The translations under genes and the position numbers were made by a program. 64,000 nt of DNA from an uncultured Mycobacteriaceae bacterium. GTDB lineage: Bacteria > Actinomycetota > Actinomycetes > Mycobacteriales > Mycobacteriaceae. This document shows, piece by piece, positions 1 through 9,278 of this stretch. The stretch's first letter is position 1. Each line of letters opens with the position of its first letter. The notes beneath the pieces were generated by a model. The model saw nothing but the letters and a program-made list of their open reading frames with translations. It was not told the origin of the DNA and ran no database searches. The stretch spans positions 38,913-102,912 of the forward strand of contig CADEGF010000019.1 of the NCBI GenBank assembly GCA_902826815.1, given 5' to 3'.

Positions 1-263
1 ATCCGCGCGACGTCGAACTGCCGCCGGTCGGAGACGTCATCCTGCAGGACACCGAATCCGGTGTCACCCGCGAATTCACCATCGACGAACAGCTGCGCTC
101 CGATTTCGAACAGGCCGCAGGCGCGCACCGCGAAGAGGTGGCGCGGACACTGCGGCGCTGCGATGCGCCGCTGCTTACCCTGCGCACCGATCGGGACTGG
201 ATCGAAGACGTGGTCCGGTTCGTCGCCCAGCGGCGCCGCGGGGCGCTCGCCGGGCGGCCGTAG
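1..263 (+). CDS. DUF58-family protein, C-terminal fragment
   Basis: The window opens inside this gene. Reading from base 3 gives an uninterrupted 86-residue tail ending RRRGALAGRP and a TAG stop at 261-263. The tail has alternating charged and hydrophobic residues like the C-terminus of DUF58/VWA-type proteins. The assignment rests mainly on position: in mycobacteria a MoxR ATPase gene and a DUF58 gene directly precede the VWA membrane protein found here from 288. MoxR-DUF58-VWA clusters are thought to assist assembly or maturation of envelope proteins or metal-dependent complexes. Only the last fifth or so of the protein is visible, so family membership is inference supported by synteny. Confidence 0.65.
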   Translation, partial: PRDVELPPVGDVILQDTESGVTREFTIDEQLRSDFEQAAGAHREEVARTLRRCDAPLLTLRTDRDWIEDVVRFVAQRRRGALAGRP

Positions 264-287
264 TCTCGACGAAATGACGATTGGCAC

Positions 288-1295
288 ATGACATTACCGT
301 TGCTCGGGCCGATGACGCTGTCGGGATTCGAACACGCTTGGTTCTTCCTATTCCTCCTCGTCGTTCTCGCAATCGCTGTCCTCTACGTCCTCGTGCAGCT
401 CGCCCGGCAGCGACGGATGCTGCGCTTTGCGAACATGGAGCTGCTGGAAAGCGTTGCGCCGAAACGGCCTACGCGCTGGCGCCACCTGCCCGCGATCCTG
501 TTGATCGCGTCGTTGCTGTTGTTCACCGTCGCGATGGCGGGACCGACAAACGATGTGCGGATTCCACGCAACCGCGCCGTGGTGATGTTGGTGATCGACG
601 TATCGCAGTCCATGCGCGCGACCGACGTGTCGCCCAACCGCCTTGCCGCCGCGCAGGAGGCCTCCAAGCAGTTCGCCGACGAGCTCACGCCGGGTATCAA
701 CCTCGGCCTCATCGCCTATGCAGGCACCGCCACCGTGCTCGTGTCGCCGACAACCAACCGCGAAGCCACCAAGGGCGCGATCGACAAGCTGCAGTTGGCC
801 GACCGCACCGCCACCGGTGAGGGCATTTTCACCGCGCTGCAGGCCATCGCCACCGTCGGTGCCGTGATCGGCGGTGGGGACGAGCCGCCGCCTGCCCGAA
901 TCGTGTTGTTCTCCGACGGTAAGGAGACTGTGCCGTCGAATCCGGACAACCCGAAGGGCGCGTTCACCGCGGCGCGCACCGCCAAGGATCAGGGTGTGCC
1001 GATCTCGACCATTTCGTTCGGGACGCCATACGGGTACGTCGAGATCAACGACCAGCGTCAGCCGGTGCCCGTCGACGACGAAATGCTGAGCAAGATCGCC
1101 GAACTGTCCGGCGGCGAGGCATACACCGCGTCCAGCCTCGATCAGCTGCGCGAGGTCTATGCAAACCTGCAGCAACAGATCGGCTACGAGACGATCAAGG
1201 GTGACGCCAGCGCGGGCTGGCTGCGGCTTGGCGCTCTCGTCCTGGCCGGCGCTGCGCTTGCGGCCATGCTGCTCAATCGCCGGCTACCCAACTAG
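288..1295 (+). CDS. VWA-domain membrane protein, copy 1 (Rv1481-like, BatA-type)
   Basis: This 335-residue protein has two N-terminal membrane segments (about residues 18-38 and 66-84), then a von Willebrand factor A domain, and a third membrane segment at about 312-330 before the tail NRRLPN. The metal-ion-dependent adhesion site is visible as D104-x-S106-x-S108 in DVSQSM. BatA/Aer-type proteins of this layout work with MoxR AAA+ ATPases and DUF58 proteins in the cell envelope; their substrate in mycobacteria is not established. The gene starts 24 bp after the upstream stop, so co-transcription with the DUF58 gene is likely. Its unusual feature is an almost equal-length paralogue immediately downstream. 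Confidence 0.88.
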   Translation: MTLPLLGPMTLSGFEHAWFFLFLLVVLAIAVLYVLVQLARQRRMLRFANMELLESVAPKRPTRWRHLPAILLIASLLLFTVAMAGPTNDVRIPRNRAVVMLVIDVSQSMRATDVSPNRLAAAQEASKQFADELTPGINLGLIAYAGTATVLVSPTTNREATKGAIDKLQLADRTATGEGIFTALQAIATVGAVIGGGDEPPPARIVLFSDGKETVPSNPDNPKGAFTAARTAKDQGVPISTISFGTPYGYVEINDQRQPVPVDDEMLSKIAELSGGEAYTASSLDQLREVYANLQQQIGYETIKGDASAGWLRLGALVLAGAALAAMLLNRRLPN

Positions 1296-1317
1296 CAATG
1301 GAAATGGTAAGCAGCAC

Positions 1318-2325
1318 ATGACGTTACCGGTGCTCGGACCGATCACACTGACGGGCTTCGACCACCCATGGTGGTTTCTGTTCCTCTTGGTCGTGGCAGG
1401 GCTTGTCGGGCTCTACATCGCCATGCAGGCGGCCCGGCGCAAGCGGCTGTTGCGGTTCGCCAACACAGAGCTGCTGGAAAGTGTTGCGCCCAAACGGCCG
1501 TCGCGGTGGCGGCATCTGGCGACGGTCCTTCTGATGCTGTCGCTGGTGATGTTCACGATCGCGATGGCCGGGCCCACCCATGACGTCCGGATTCCGCGTA
1601 ACCGTGCCGTGGTGATGTTGGTGATCGACGTATCGCAGTCGATGCGAGCCACCGACGTGTCGCCAAGCCGGTTGGCTGCTACCCAGGAAGCCGCCAAGCA
1701 GTTCGTCGATCAGATGACGCCGGGGGTCAACCTCGGGCTGATCACCTACGCGGGCACCGCCAACGTGCTGGTATCGCCGACCACCAACCGTGACGCATCC
1801 AAGAATGCGATCGACAAGCTGCAAGTGGCCGACCGCACCGCGACCGGCGAGGCCATCTTCTCCGCATTGCAGGCGATCTCCACCGTCGGTGCGGTCATCG
1901 GTGGGGGCGACGAGCCACCGCCTGCCCGCATCGTGCTGATGTCCGACGGTAAAGAGACAGTGCCGTCCAACCCTGACAACCCCAAGGGCGCCTACACCGC
2001 CGCGCGCACCGCGAAGGACCAGGGTGTGCCGATCTCGACGGTGTCGTTCGGCACCCCGAACGGCTTCGTCGAGATGGACGGCCAGCGAACGCCGGTGCCC
2101 GTCGACGACGAAATGCTCAAGAAGATCGCCCAGCTGTCCGGCGGACAGGCGTACAGCGCATCGAGCCTGGACCAACTGAAGGAAGTTTTCACCAACCTGC
2201 AGGAGCAGATCGGCTACGAGACGCAAAAGGGCGACGCAGGCACGGGCTGGCTGCGGCTCGGCGCTCTGGTGCTGGCGTTGGCTGCCCTGTCCGCGCTGTT
2301 GGTCAACCGGCGACTACCCAACTAG
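1318..2325 (+). CDS. VWA-domain membrane protein, copy 2 (tandem paralogue)
   Basis: This is a second 335-residue copy of the preceding protein. It has the same membrane/VWA/membrane layout, the same MIDAS motif DVSQSM and the same C-terminal NRRLPN. I chose the ATG at 1318 because it restores exactly the same N-terminus pattern (MTLPxLGPxTLxGF) and length as copy 1; the open frame extends upstream to 1159 only by overlapping copy 1. The gap to copy 1 is 22 bp. M. tuberculosis carries one such gene (Rv1481) at this place, so a local tandem duplication is the simplest explanation. Differences are spread along the protein, including the metal-site flanks, so both copies look functional. Confidence 0.88.
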   Translation: MTLPVLGPITLTGFDHPWWFLFLLVVAGLVGLYIAMQAARRKRLLRFANTELLESVAPKRPSRWRHLATVLLMLSLVMFTIAMAGPTHDVRIPRNRAVVMLVIDVSQSMRATDVSPSRLAATQEAAKQFVDQMTPGVNLGLITYAGTANVLVSPTTNRDASKNAIDKLQVADRTATGEAIFSALQAISTVGAVIGGGDEPPPARIVLMSDGKETVPSNPDNPKGAYTAARTAKDQGVPISTVSFGTPNGFVEMDGQRTPVPVDDEMLKKIAQLSGGQAYSASSLDQLKEVFTNLQEQIGYETQKGDAGTGWLRLGALVLALAALSALLVNRRLPN

Positions 2326-2347
2326 TGCACCTAAGGCGATTTCTTAA

Positions 2348-3199
<852 letters not shown>

Positions 3200-3227
3200 A
3201 TCTTCGATAGAGAAAAGGACTTACGAC

Positions 3228-4037
3228 ATGGCAGGACTACTAGAAGGCAAGCGAATCCTCGTCACGGGGATCATCACCGATTCATCGATCGCGTTCCACA
3301 TCGCCAAGGTCGCTCAGGAAGCGGGCGCCGAGCTTGTGCTGACGGGCTTCGACCGGATGAAGCTGATCCAGCGAATCGCCGACCGGCTGCCGGAGAAGGC
3401 GCCGCTGCTTGAACTCGACGTGCAGAACGAGGAGCATCTCGCGTCGCTGGCCGACCGGGTGTCCGAGGCCATCGGCGCGGGCAACAAGCTCGACGGCGTC
3501 GTGCACTCCATCGGGTTCATGCCGCAGACCGGTATGGGTGTCAATCCGTTCTTCGACGCGCCGTACGAGGACGTCGCCAAGGGCATCCACATCTCCGCGT
3601 TCTCCTACGCATCGCTTGCCAAGGCGACACTGCCCGTCATGAACGCGGGCGGGTCGATCGTCGGGATGGACTTCGATCCGACGAGGGCCATGCCCGCCTA
3701 CAACTGGATGACCGTCGCCAAGAGTGCACTCGAGTCGGTTAACCGGTTCGTCGCGCGCGAGGCGGGCCCGTTCGGGGTGCGTTCGAATCTCGTTGCAGCG
3801 GGCCCGATCCGCACCCTGGCGATGAGTGCCATCGTCGGCGGCGCACTCGGTGAAGATGCTGGCAACCAGATCCAGCTGCTCGAAGAGGGCTGGGACCAGC
3901 GTGCCCCGGTCGGCTGGAACATGAAGGACCCGACGCCGGTCGCACGGACGGTGTGCGCACTGCTGTCCGACTGGCTGCCCGCCACCACCGGAACGATCGT
4001 CTACGCCGACGGCGGCGCGCATACCCAGTTGCTCTGA
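3228..4037 (+). CDS. inhA: Enoyl-ACP reductase of FAS-II (InhA)
   Basis: NADH-dependent trans-2-enoyl-ACP reductase that completes each FAS-II elongation cycle toward meromycolic acids; the target of activated isoniazid. The protein has 269 residues, the same length as M. tuberculosis InhA. Visible landmarks include the NADH-binding [11 protein letters not shown] loop with I21, S94 in [10 protein letters not shown], and the catalytic pair Y158 and K165 in YNWMTVAK. T266, known as a PknB-type phosphorylation site in M. tuberculosis, is kept. An AAAGGA ribosome-binding site lies about 8 nt before the ATG. It is in one operon with fabG1 and overlaps hemH by one base. Confidence 0.98.
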   Translation: MAGLLEGKRILVTGIITDSSIAFHIAKVAQEAGAELVLTGFDRMKLIQRIADRLPEKAPLLELDVQNEEHLASLADRVSEAIGAGNKLDGVVHSIGFMPQTGMGVNPFFDAPYEDVAKGIHISAFSYASLAKATLPVMNAGGSIVGMDFDPTRAMPAYNWMTVAKSALESVNRFVAREAGPFGVRSNLVAAGPIRTLAMSAIVGGALGEDAGNQIQLLEEGWDQRAPVGWNMKDPTPVARTVCALLSDWLPATTGTIVYADGGAHTQLL

Positions 4038-5071
4038 TGAACGTTGATGGCGTCCTGCTGCTGTCGTTCGGCGGACCGGAGGCGCCTGAGCAGGTGATGC
4101 CCTTCCTGGAGAACGTCACTCGGGGCAGGGGGATACCGCGCGAGCGGCTCGCCGCGGTCGCCGAGCATTACCTGCATTTCGGCGGTGTCTCGCCGATCAA
4201 CGGCATCAACCGCGCACTGATCGAGCAGTTGACCGCCGAACTGGCCGACTCCGCTATGGATCTGCCGGTCTACTTCGGCAACCGCAACTGGGAGCCCTAC
4301 GTCGAGGATGCGGTCGCGGCCATGCGGGACAACGGTATTCGCCGTGCCGCGGTGTTCAGCACGTCGGCTTGGGGCGGTTACTCCAGCTGCACGCAGTACA
4401 TCGAGGACATCGCCCGCGGCCGGGCGGCCGCAGGGGATCGGGCACCCGAGCTGGTCAAGCTTCGGCAGTACTACGACCACCCGTTGTTCGTCGAGATGTT
4501 CTCCGAGGCGGTCGCCGAGGCCGCTGCAACGTTGCCAGCGGAACGCCGCGCCGACGCCCGCTTGGTGTTCACCGCGCACTCCATTCCGTTGGCGGCCGGA
4601 TCGCGCTGCGGCACAGACCTCTACGCCCGCCAGGTCGCCTATGCGTCACGGCTCGTCGCGACCGAGACGGGGTATGCCGACTACGACCAGGTCTGGCAGT
4701 CGCGGTCGGGGCCTCCTTCGGTGCCCTGGTTGGAACCGGATGTGGGGGAACATCTTTCGGCCCTCGCGGATGCAGGTGTCAAGGCAGTCATCGTCTGCCC
4801 GATCGGTTTCGTCGCCGACCACATCGAGGTGGTGTGGGATCTGGACAACGAGCTGCATGAGCAGGCAACGGAGCGCGGCATCGCCTTCGCGAGGGCCGCC
4901 ACGCCCAACGCCGACCGTCGTTTCGCGCAGCTGGCTGTGGATCTGATCAACGAGGTGCGCGACGGGCGAGAACCGTCTCGCTTCGAGGGCCCGCCGGGGC
5001 TGGAAGCTCCTCCGCTGTACGGCTATTCGATAAACGGGGCGCTGTGCACGCCTGCGTGCGTCAGGGCTTAG
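4037..5071 (+). CDS. hemH: Ferrochelatase / coproporphyrin ferrochelatase
   Basis: Inserts ferrous iron into the porphyrin ring late in haem synthesis; actinobacterial enzymes act on coproporphyrin III. The 344-residue length equals that of M. tuberculosis HemZ. The ferrochelatase signature FTAHSIPL and the conserved N-terminus LLLSFGGPE are present. A cysteine in GSRCGTD plus the C-terminal CTPAC are candidates for the [2Fe-2S] ligands known in mycobacterial ferrochelatases. The ATG at 4037 overlaps the inhA stop (TGATG), showing translational coupling. An upstream extension of the frame to 3953 lies inside inhA and is ignored. Confidence 0.96.
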   Translation: MNVDGVLLLSFGGPEAPEQVMPFLENVTRGRGIPRERLAAVAEHYLHFGGVSPINGINRALIEQLTAELADSAMDLPVYFGNRNWEPYVEDAVAAMRDNGIRRAAVFSTSAWGGYSSCTQYIEDIARGRAAAGDRAPELVKLRQYYDHPLFVEMFSEAVAEAAATLPAERRADARLVFTAHSIPLAAGSRCGTDLYARQVAYASRLVATETGYADYDQVWQSRSGPPSVPWLEPDVGEHLSALADAGVKAVIVCPIGFVADHIEVVWDLDNELHEQATERGIAFARAATPNADRRFAQLAVDLINEVRDGREPSRFEGPPGLEAPPLYGYSINGALCTPACVRA

Positions 5072-5931
5072 CGCCAAGCGGAGTGCAAGATCGCGCTCAC
5101 CGCGGCCAACCGTGCCGAGCGCACGACGGCGGACAGTGGGCGCAACGCCTCGTTCGCGATCTGGGCCTCCGACGAGCTCTGAAGACCGATTGGCATCAAT
5201 CCCGAGCTGACGGTGACGATCGCGTCGATGTGGGCGGCGTTTTCCAGCACCCGCAGCGCGCGCGAGGGCGCATGGTCGGGCGCGCGGTGCTGCCCCGAGG
5301 ACTCCATCACCTGCTCGACAAGCTTGCGCGGATCGGCGACGTCCATGCCGCCCGCCTCCGCGCGAATGGCGCCGAGCGCGTCGGCCGCTGACCGGACGGC
5401 TGAGCGCAGCGCGAACTCCGCCTCGCCGAGATCGATGTGCTCGGCGAGCGGTGCGGCAGGCATCGAGTACACCGTCCAACCCAGCCCGGACAGTTCGGCT
5501 TCTTCGGAGTCCGAGTAGGCGTTGTCGTCGTCGAAGTCATCGAATTCGAAGTCGGGCACCAGACCCACGGCGTGGGACGACGGGACGCCTGCGATGATGA
5601 TGGCCTCGCCTGCGGTCACCGCGTCGCGTTGAAACTGGGTTCCCGCGGGCAGGCCGCGGACGTCGCCGGGTACGGGAAGCGCCACCGAGAACGCGGGGGT
5701 GCCCACGGGGATACCGGCCGCGGTGCGCAGAGTCTGCAGCAGCGACATGGTTCCCGAGTGGTTCATATCGGGCCAGGGCAGGCCTGTGCTGCCTGCCGCG
5801 ACGGCGTCATAGGCGGTGACCGAATGCCTTGGCGCCCATTGCGATAACGCGTCGAGGATGTCGTCGGGCGCGGCGGCTCCTGCGAGCCAGGCGTTGGCCC
5901 ACACCGACAGCGAGACACTAGGGCACCACAT
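5068..5931 (-). CDS. Conserved mycobacterial hypothetical protein (Rv1486c-like)
   Basis: I do not recognise a function. The predicted protein has 287 residues starting [18 protein letters not shown]. It is soluble-looking, with many Ala/Val/Ser residues and a strongly acidic patch around residues 130-150 (many D and E in a row). The start at 5931 was chosen over an ATG 45 bp upstream because a TACACT -10-like hexamer lies 9 nt before it and because the M. tuberculosis homologue is about 288 residues. Its 3' end overlaps the hemH stop by 4 bp in convergent orientation. In M. tuberculosis the homologue occupies the same place between hemZ and the NfeD/SPFH pair. Confidence 0.85.
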   Translation of the reverse strand: MWCPSVSLSVWANAWLAGAAAPDDILDALSQWAPRHSVTAYDAVAAGSTGLPWPDMNHSGTMSLLQTLRTAAGIPVGTPAFSVALPVPGDVRGLPAGTQFQRDAVTAGEAIIIAGVPSSHAVGLVPDFEFDDFDDDNAYSDSEEAELSGLGWTVYSMPAAPLAEHIDLGEAEFALRSAVRSAADALGAIRAEAGGMDVADPRKLVEQVMESSGQHRAPDHAPSRALRVLENAAHIDAIVTVSSGLMPIGLQSSSEAQIANEALRPLSAVVRSARLAAVSAILHSAWR

Positions 5932-5940
5932 GATGCTCGC

Positions 5941-5946
5941 AGTGTA
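5941..5946 (-). promoter_or_regulatory. Putative -10 hexamer (TACACT) of the Rv1486c-like gene
   Basis: TACACT fits the mycobacterial TAnnnT -10 pattern and sits 9 nt upstream of the ATG at 5931 on the minus strand, which suggests a leaderless or nearly leaderless transcript. Confidence 0.45.
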
Positions 5947-5979
5947 ATAGTTCGGAGCTGTGTCAGCCGACTGCACGGG

Positions 5980-5985
5980 TAGGCT
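5980..5985 (+). promoter_or_regulatory. Putative -10 hexamer (TAGGCT) of the NfeD-like gene
   Basis: TAGGCT lies 6 nt before the ATG at 5992. With initiation about 7 nt after the hexamer the transcript would begin at the start codon. No Shine-Dalgarno-like sequence is present, which supports leaderless initiation. Confidence 0.5.
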
Positions 5986-5991
5986 TTCGGC

Positions 5992-6423
5992 ATGCCTGTT
6001 TGGTTGTTCTGGCTAATCGGAGCGCTTGGCCTCGCCGGGGCCGAGGCGCTGACCGGCGACCTGTTCCTGCTGATGCTGAGTGGCGGGGCGCTGGCCGCGG
6101 TCGGGTCGAACCTGATCTTCGACAACTATGTGATCGACGGAGTCGTTTTCGCCGTGGTATCGGTCCTGCTGCTGGTGCTGGTGCGGCCCGCCTTGAGACG
6201 CCGATTCAGCCAGGGCGCGGGACTGCCGGACCGGCCGAAGGAGCTCGAGGGCAAGAGCGCGCTGGTGCTCGACAGGGTGGGACGCCATGAGGGTCAGGTC
6301 AAACTCGACGGCGAAGTCTGGACGGCGCGGCCGTTGAACGACAACGATATCTACGAACCCGGCGACCACGTCACCGTCGTGCATATCGACGGCGCGACCG
6401 CGGTCGTCCAGAAAGTCGTCTAG
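5992..6423 (+). CDS. NfeD-like membrane protein
   Basis: This 143-residue protein has two to three membrane segments in the first ~68 residues (starting [19 protein letters not shown]), then a short arginine-rich cytoplasmic turn and a C-terminal small beta-barrel (OB-fold) of about 70 residues ending AVVQKVV. This is the short NfeD architecture. NfeD proteins pair with SPFH/stomatin-type proteins, and the next gene, 32 bp downstream, is exactly such a protein. The pair is thought to organise membrane microdomains; the mycobacterial role is not settled. It corresponds in place and size to Rv1487. Confidence 0.9.
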   Translation: MPVWLFWLIGALGLAGAEALTGDLFLLMLSGGALAAVGSNLIFDNYVIDGVVFAVVSVLLLVLVRPALRRRFSQGAGLPDRPKELEGKSALVLDRVGRHEGQVKLDGEVWTARPLNDNDIYEPGDHVTVVHIDGATAVVQKVV

Positions 6424-6455
6424 TCCAAGCCTGGGCAACTACGGAAGGAACCGTC

Positions 6456-7682
6456 ATGGAAGGTGCCGTCGCCGGCTTGATTCTCGTCGGTGTGCTGGTG
6501 TTGTTCGCAGCCATCGTCGTCGCGAAATCGGTCGCGTTGATCCCGCAGGCCGAGGCCGCGGTCATCGAGCGGCTTGGCCGTTACAGCAAGACGGTGTCGG
6601 GTCAGCTCACGCTGCTCCTGCCGTTCGTCGACCGGATTCGCGCGCGGGTGGACCTGCGTGAACGGGTCGTCTCGTTTCCGCCGCAGCCCGTGATCACCGA
6701 GGACAACCTGACGGTGAACATCGACACCGTCGTGTACTTCCAGGTCACCAACCCCCAGGCCGCGGTGTACCAGATCAGCAACTACATCGTCGGTGTCGAG
6801 CAGTTGACCACCACGACGCTGCGAAACGTCGTGGGTGGCATGACGCTCGAGCAGACCCTGACCTCGCGTGACCAGATCAACGGCCAACTGCGGGGTGTAC
6901 TCGACGAGGCGACCGGCCGGTGGGGTCTGCGGGTGGCACGCGTGGAGCTTCGCAGCATCGACCCGCCGCCATCGATCCAGGATTCGATGGAGAAGCAGAT
7001 GCGCGCCGACCGCGAGAAGCGGGCCATGATCCTGACGGCCGAGGGCACCCGCGAGGCGTCGATCAAACAGGCAGAGGGCCAGAAGCAGTCGCAGATCCTG
7101 GCGGCCGAGGGCGCCAAGCAGGCCGCGATCCTGGCGGCCGAGGCCGACCGGCAGTCGCGCATGCTGCGGGCCCAGGGCGAGCGGGCCGCGCAGTACTACC
7201 AGGCGCAGGGGCAGGCCAAGGCGATCGAGAAGACATTCGCCGCGATCAAGGCCGGGCGGCCGACACCGGAGATGCTCGCCTACCAATATCTGCAGACACT
7301 GCCGCAGATGGCCAAGGGTGAGGCGAACAAGGTCTGGCTGGTGCCCAGCGACTTCGGTGCCGCGCTGCAGGGGTTCACGAAGATGTTGGGCGCGCCCGGT
7401 GATGACGGGGTGTTCCGCTACGAACCGCCTCCGGTCGAGGAGACCCTGTCCAAGCCCGAGGACGATTCCGACGTCGCCGACTGGTTCAACACCGAGACCG
7501 ACCCGGCCATCGCTCGGGCAGTTGCCAGGGCCGAGGCCGAAGCGCGCGCGCCGGTCCAGGGAGTCCTGGGGTCACCCCCGTCGAGTGTGACCGCGCCGGT
7601 GCAGTACTCCCAGAGCACGCAGCAGCCGCTGAACCCGCAGCAGCCGCAGGCCGGACGCCACAGCGGGGACGCGGAGCAATAG
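6456..7682 (+). CDS. SPFH/band 7 (stomatin/paraslipin-type) membrane protein
   Basis: This 408-residue protein has one N-terminal membrane anchor (about residues 5-27), an SPFH/band-7 domain (about 30-190) with the typical start PQAEAAVIERLGRYSK, and a long Ala/Glu/Gln-rich coiled coil (about 190-270, repeated AEGxKQ blocks). Its C-terminus is Pro/Gln-rich and probably disordered. Such proteins form large rings on the membrane and work with NfeD-like partners such as the gene just upstream. An AAGGA ribosome-binding site precedes the ATG. It matches Rv1488 in position and layout. Confidence 0.93.
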   Translation: MEGAVAGLILVGVLVLFAAIVVAKSVALIPQAEAAVIERLGRYSKTVSGQLTLLLPFVDRIRARVDLRERVVSFPPQPVITEDNLTVNIDTVVYFQVTNPQAAVYQISNYIVGVEQLTTTTLRNVVGGMTLEQTLTSRDQINGQLRGVLDEATGRWGLRVARVELRSIDPPPSIQDSMEKQMRADREKRAMILTAEGTREASIKQAEGQKQSQILAAEGAKQAAILAAEADRQSRMLRAQGERAAQYYQAQGQAKAIEKTFAAIKAGRPTPEMLAYQYLQTLPQMAKGEANKVWLVPSDFGAALQGFTKMLGAPGDDGVFRYEPPPVEETLSKPEDDSDVADWFNTETDPAIARAVARAEAEARAPVQGVLGSPPSSVTAPVQYSQSTQQPLNPQQPQAGRHSGDAEQ

Positions 7683-7760
7683 TTGTCAGCTCGAAGTACA
7701 CCAGGACCCTGACGAACAGCAGCACACCGGAATCGCCGACTCGGTCGACGCGCTGAGCGG

Positions 7761-8249
7761 TTACGAGCGAGCGCCTGCGTCGAGCCGCAGCTCGACCAAC
7801 GGCAACGTGGTGTTGGTGTCGCTGATCGGACTGCCAAGCGTTTCCTCCAGCACCGGCTTGAACCGCGCCCACGCGCGCGGGTGCCGGCCGCGGTACGCGG
7901 CGAGCGCGCTGTCGGCCTCATCCTGGTCCAGCACGCGTGCGGTGGCGTTGGCGGGCGCGTGGCTGCCGACGTAGAGCCGTACCCGCGGGTTGGCCTGGAT
8001 GTTGCGGAGCCATTGCGCCTTGGTGCCGAAACCGGACGCGACGAGAAAGGTTTCGGGTGTCGGATGGTCGAAGACTTCGAGGACGACGTTGCGTCGCGCC
8101 CCGGATTTTCGGCCGATGTGCTCGAGCATCATCAGCCGCGAGCCCAGCAGCGCCCCGGCACGCGCCTTGTAGAGCCAGATCGGAGCGCGCACCAGCTTGC
8201 GCGATCGAAGCAGGCGCGTTGCGGTGGTGGTGGTGGTGGTGGTGGACAA
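7761..8249 (-). CDS. Deazaflavin (F420)-type nitroreductase/oxidoreductase family protein
   Basis: This 162-residue single-domain protein of the Ddn/split-beta-barrel flavin or deazaflavin family contains LMMLEHIGRKSGARRNVVLE and a downstream AQWLRNIQANPRVRL. These match the family core 'L.T.GRKSG..R...L' and 'W..NI.ANP.V'. I chose the TTG at 8249 because AAAGGAGGAGG stands 7 nt before it; the open frame continues to an ATG at 8300, but that overlaps the preceding regulator gene and lacks such a site. The N-terminus then reads M-S followed by a run of seven Thr encoded by a GGT/ACC microsatellite. It probably forms an operon with the TetR gene 31 bp upstream. Substrate and cofactor (F420, FMN or haem) cannot be read from the sequence. 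Confidence 0.85.
   Translation of the reverse strand: MSTTTTTTTATRLLRSRKLVRAPIWLYKARAGALLGSRLMMLEHIGRKSGARRNVVLEVFDHPTPETFLVASGFGTKAQWLRNIQANPRVRLYVGSHAPANATARVLDQDEADSALAAYRGRHPRAWARFKPVLEETLGSPISDTNTTLPLVELRLDAGARS
8223..8245 (+). repeat. GGT trinucleotide microsatellite (about 7.7 units)
   Basis: Twenty-three bases of uninterrupted GGT repeats. On the minus strand they read ACC and encode the poly-threonine run just after the TTG start of the reductase at 7761-8249. Because the unit is a codon, changes in repeat number would keep the frame. Confidence 0.9.
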
Positions 8250-8280
8250 CTGTTTTCCTCCTCCTTTAGGTTGGTTAGGT

Positions 8281-8910
8281 TCACGATTCGGTTGGGGCAC
8301 CGGAGAGTCCGTCGCGGTATATCGCGAAAACCTCGGCGGCCCACCGCTTCATGCCGGCATTCGACAAAGGGTCTACGCCGAGCAGTTGGGTGAGGTGGGG
8401 GCGCAGAATCAGCACCGCCAGGTCGGCGACGAGCAAGAAGGACGCGCGAACGTCGGGATCGTCACCTGCCCTGGCGACTCCGCTGGCGACCATGGCGTCG
8501 AGGGCGTCCCTGCTGACCCGGTAGAGCCGCTCGAATAGCGCGGATCCCGCCGAGGCACCGCTGACCAGTAACTGGCCCAGATAGGCCGGGATCGCCGAAT
8601 CGGGCGGCAAGTGGGTGGCGAGGCCATCGAGCATGCCCGGCACCGCCGAAGGGCTGATGCCGACGACGCCGGTCTGCTCGGCCATCTGGGTCAGCAGCAT
8701 CTCCATGGATGCGACGACATAGTTGTCGACCGCCTCGATCAGCCCGTCCTTCGACCCGTAATGCCGGACCAGCAGGGCAGGAGATACGCCGGCGGCGGTC
8801 GCGATGTCGCGCATCGTCACCGCTTCGGGGCCCCGTTCGGCGAACAGCCGTAGCGCTTCGTCGCGGATCCTGGCCCGCGCAGTCCGATCATCGAACGGAG
8901 GTGAATGCAC
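8281..8910 (-). CDS. TetR-family transcriptional regulator
   Basis: This 209-residue protein has an N-terminal TetR DNA-binding domain (about residues 10-55) recognisable by ARIRDEALRLFAERG and TMRDIATAAGVSPALLVRHY. The C-terminal ligand-binding domain has no clear specificity signature. The GTG at 8910 was chosen because a perfect TACAAT -10 hexamer sits 7 nt upstream; the open frame itself continues to 8985 through the promoter. Palindromes around the promoter (8901-8916 and 8922-8935) are candidate autoregulatory operators. The likely target is its own operon with the downstream reductase. It is flanked upstream by a decayed metallo-beta-lactamase gene. Confidence 0.9.
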   Translation of the reverse strand: MHSPPFDDRTARARIRDEALRLFAERGPEAVTMRDIATAAGVSPALLVRHYGSKDGLIEAVDNYVVASMEMLLTQMAEQTGVVGISPSAVPGMLDGLATHLPPDSAIPAYLGQLLVSGASAGSALFERLYRVSRDALDAMVASGVARAGDDPDVRASFLLVADLAVLILRPHLTQLLGVDPLSNAGMKRWAAEVFAIYRDGLSGAPTES

Positions 8911-8917
8911 GTTCACT

Positions 8918-8923
8918 ATTGTA
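8918..8923 (-). promoter_or_regulatory. -10 hexamer (TACAAT) of the TetR/reductase operon
   Basis: TACAAT on the minus strand, followed by 7 nt and then the GTG at 8910; fits leaderless initiation. Confidence 0.55.
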
Positions 8924-8935
8924 AACGTCTGTTTA
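8922..8935. promoter_or_regulatory. Candidate TetR operator (TAAAC-N4-GTTTA)
   Basis: A 14-bp inverted repeat TAAACGTCTGTTTA overlaps the upstream edge of the -10 hexamer. An imperfect 16-bp palindrome with GTGAA/TTCAC arms lies just downstream at 8901-8916 over the start codon. Either could be the autoregulatory site of the TetR protein; no binding evidence is available. Confidence 0.4.
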
Positions 8936-8938
8936 ATC

Positions 8939-9278
8939 GAGCGACAGGGGGTCAGGCGCGACGCGGATGCCGCCTGCGTGGGCAAGGCCTTCTCCAGTGC
9001 GCCGACGAGTTCTTCCAGTTTCTCGGGTTTGATCTGCGGCCAGGATGGGTGCGTTGTAGATGAAGTCCCCGACGAACAGAAAGCCGTGTTCGCGGTCGAG
9101 CAGCCTCACCGAATCCGCCGAATGTCCCGGCAACGGAACCAATTCCACGCGTCGTCCGCCAAGGTCGTCGCGCATCGATCTCCCACCGCTCGTGCACCGG
9201 GAAAGGCCGCGGCAGCGGAGCGATCCGCGCGGCCGCGATGTCGCGTCTGCAAACCGCCGTTACGGTCGCGGTGGAGCA
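8939..9278 (-). pseudogene. Decayed metallo-beta-lactamase-fold hydrolase
   Basis: Recognisable pieces of one protein appear in three successive minus-strand frames. The first piece, about 9276-9170, reads [20 protein letters not shown]. The second, about 9175-9050, contains [16 protein letters not shown] and [12 protein letters not shown], the typical MBL-fold His and Asp region (PGHS, GDxIY). The third, about 9040-8960, reads [20 protein letters not shown]. At least two frameshifts are needed to join them. The N-terminal half with the HxHxDH motif is missing, apparently lost against the DedA-like gene. The remaining codons still look protein-like, so decay seems recent. This fills the otherwise gene-free stretch 8911-9259. 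Confidence 0.75.

Noticed and set aside
1159-1317. Upstream extension of the second VWA gene into copy 1
   Set aside because: The extra 53 residues are an out-of-frame reading of copy 1; the ATG at 1318 reproduces the paralogue's N-terminus exactly.
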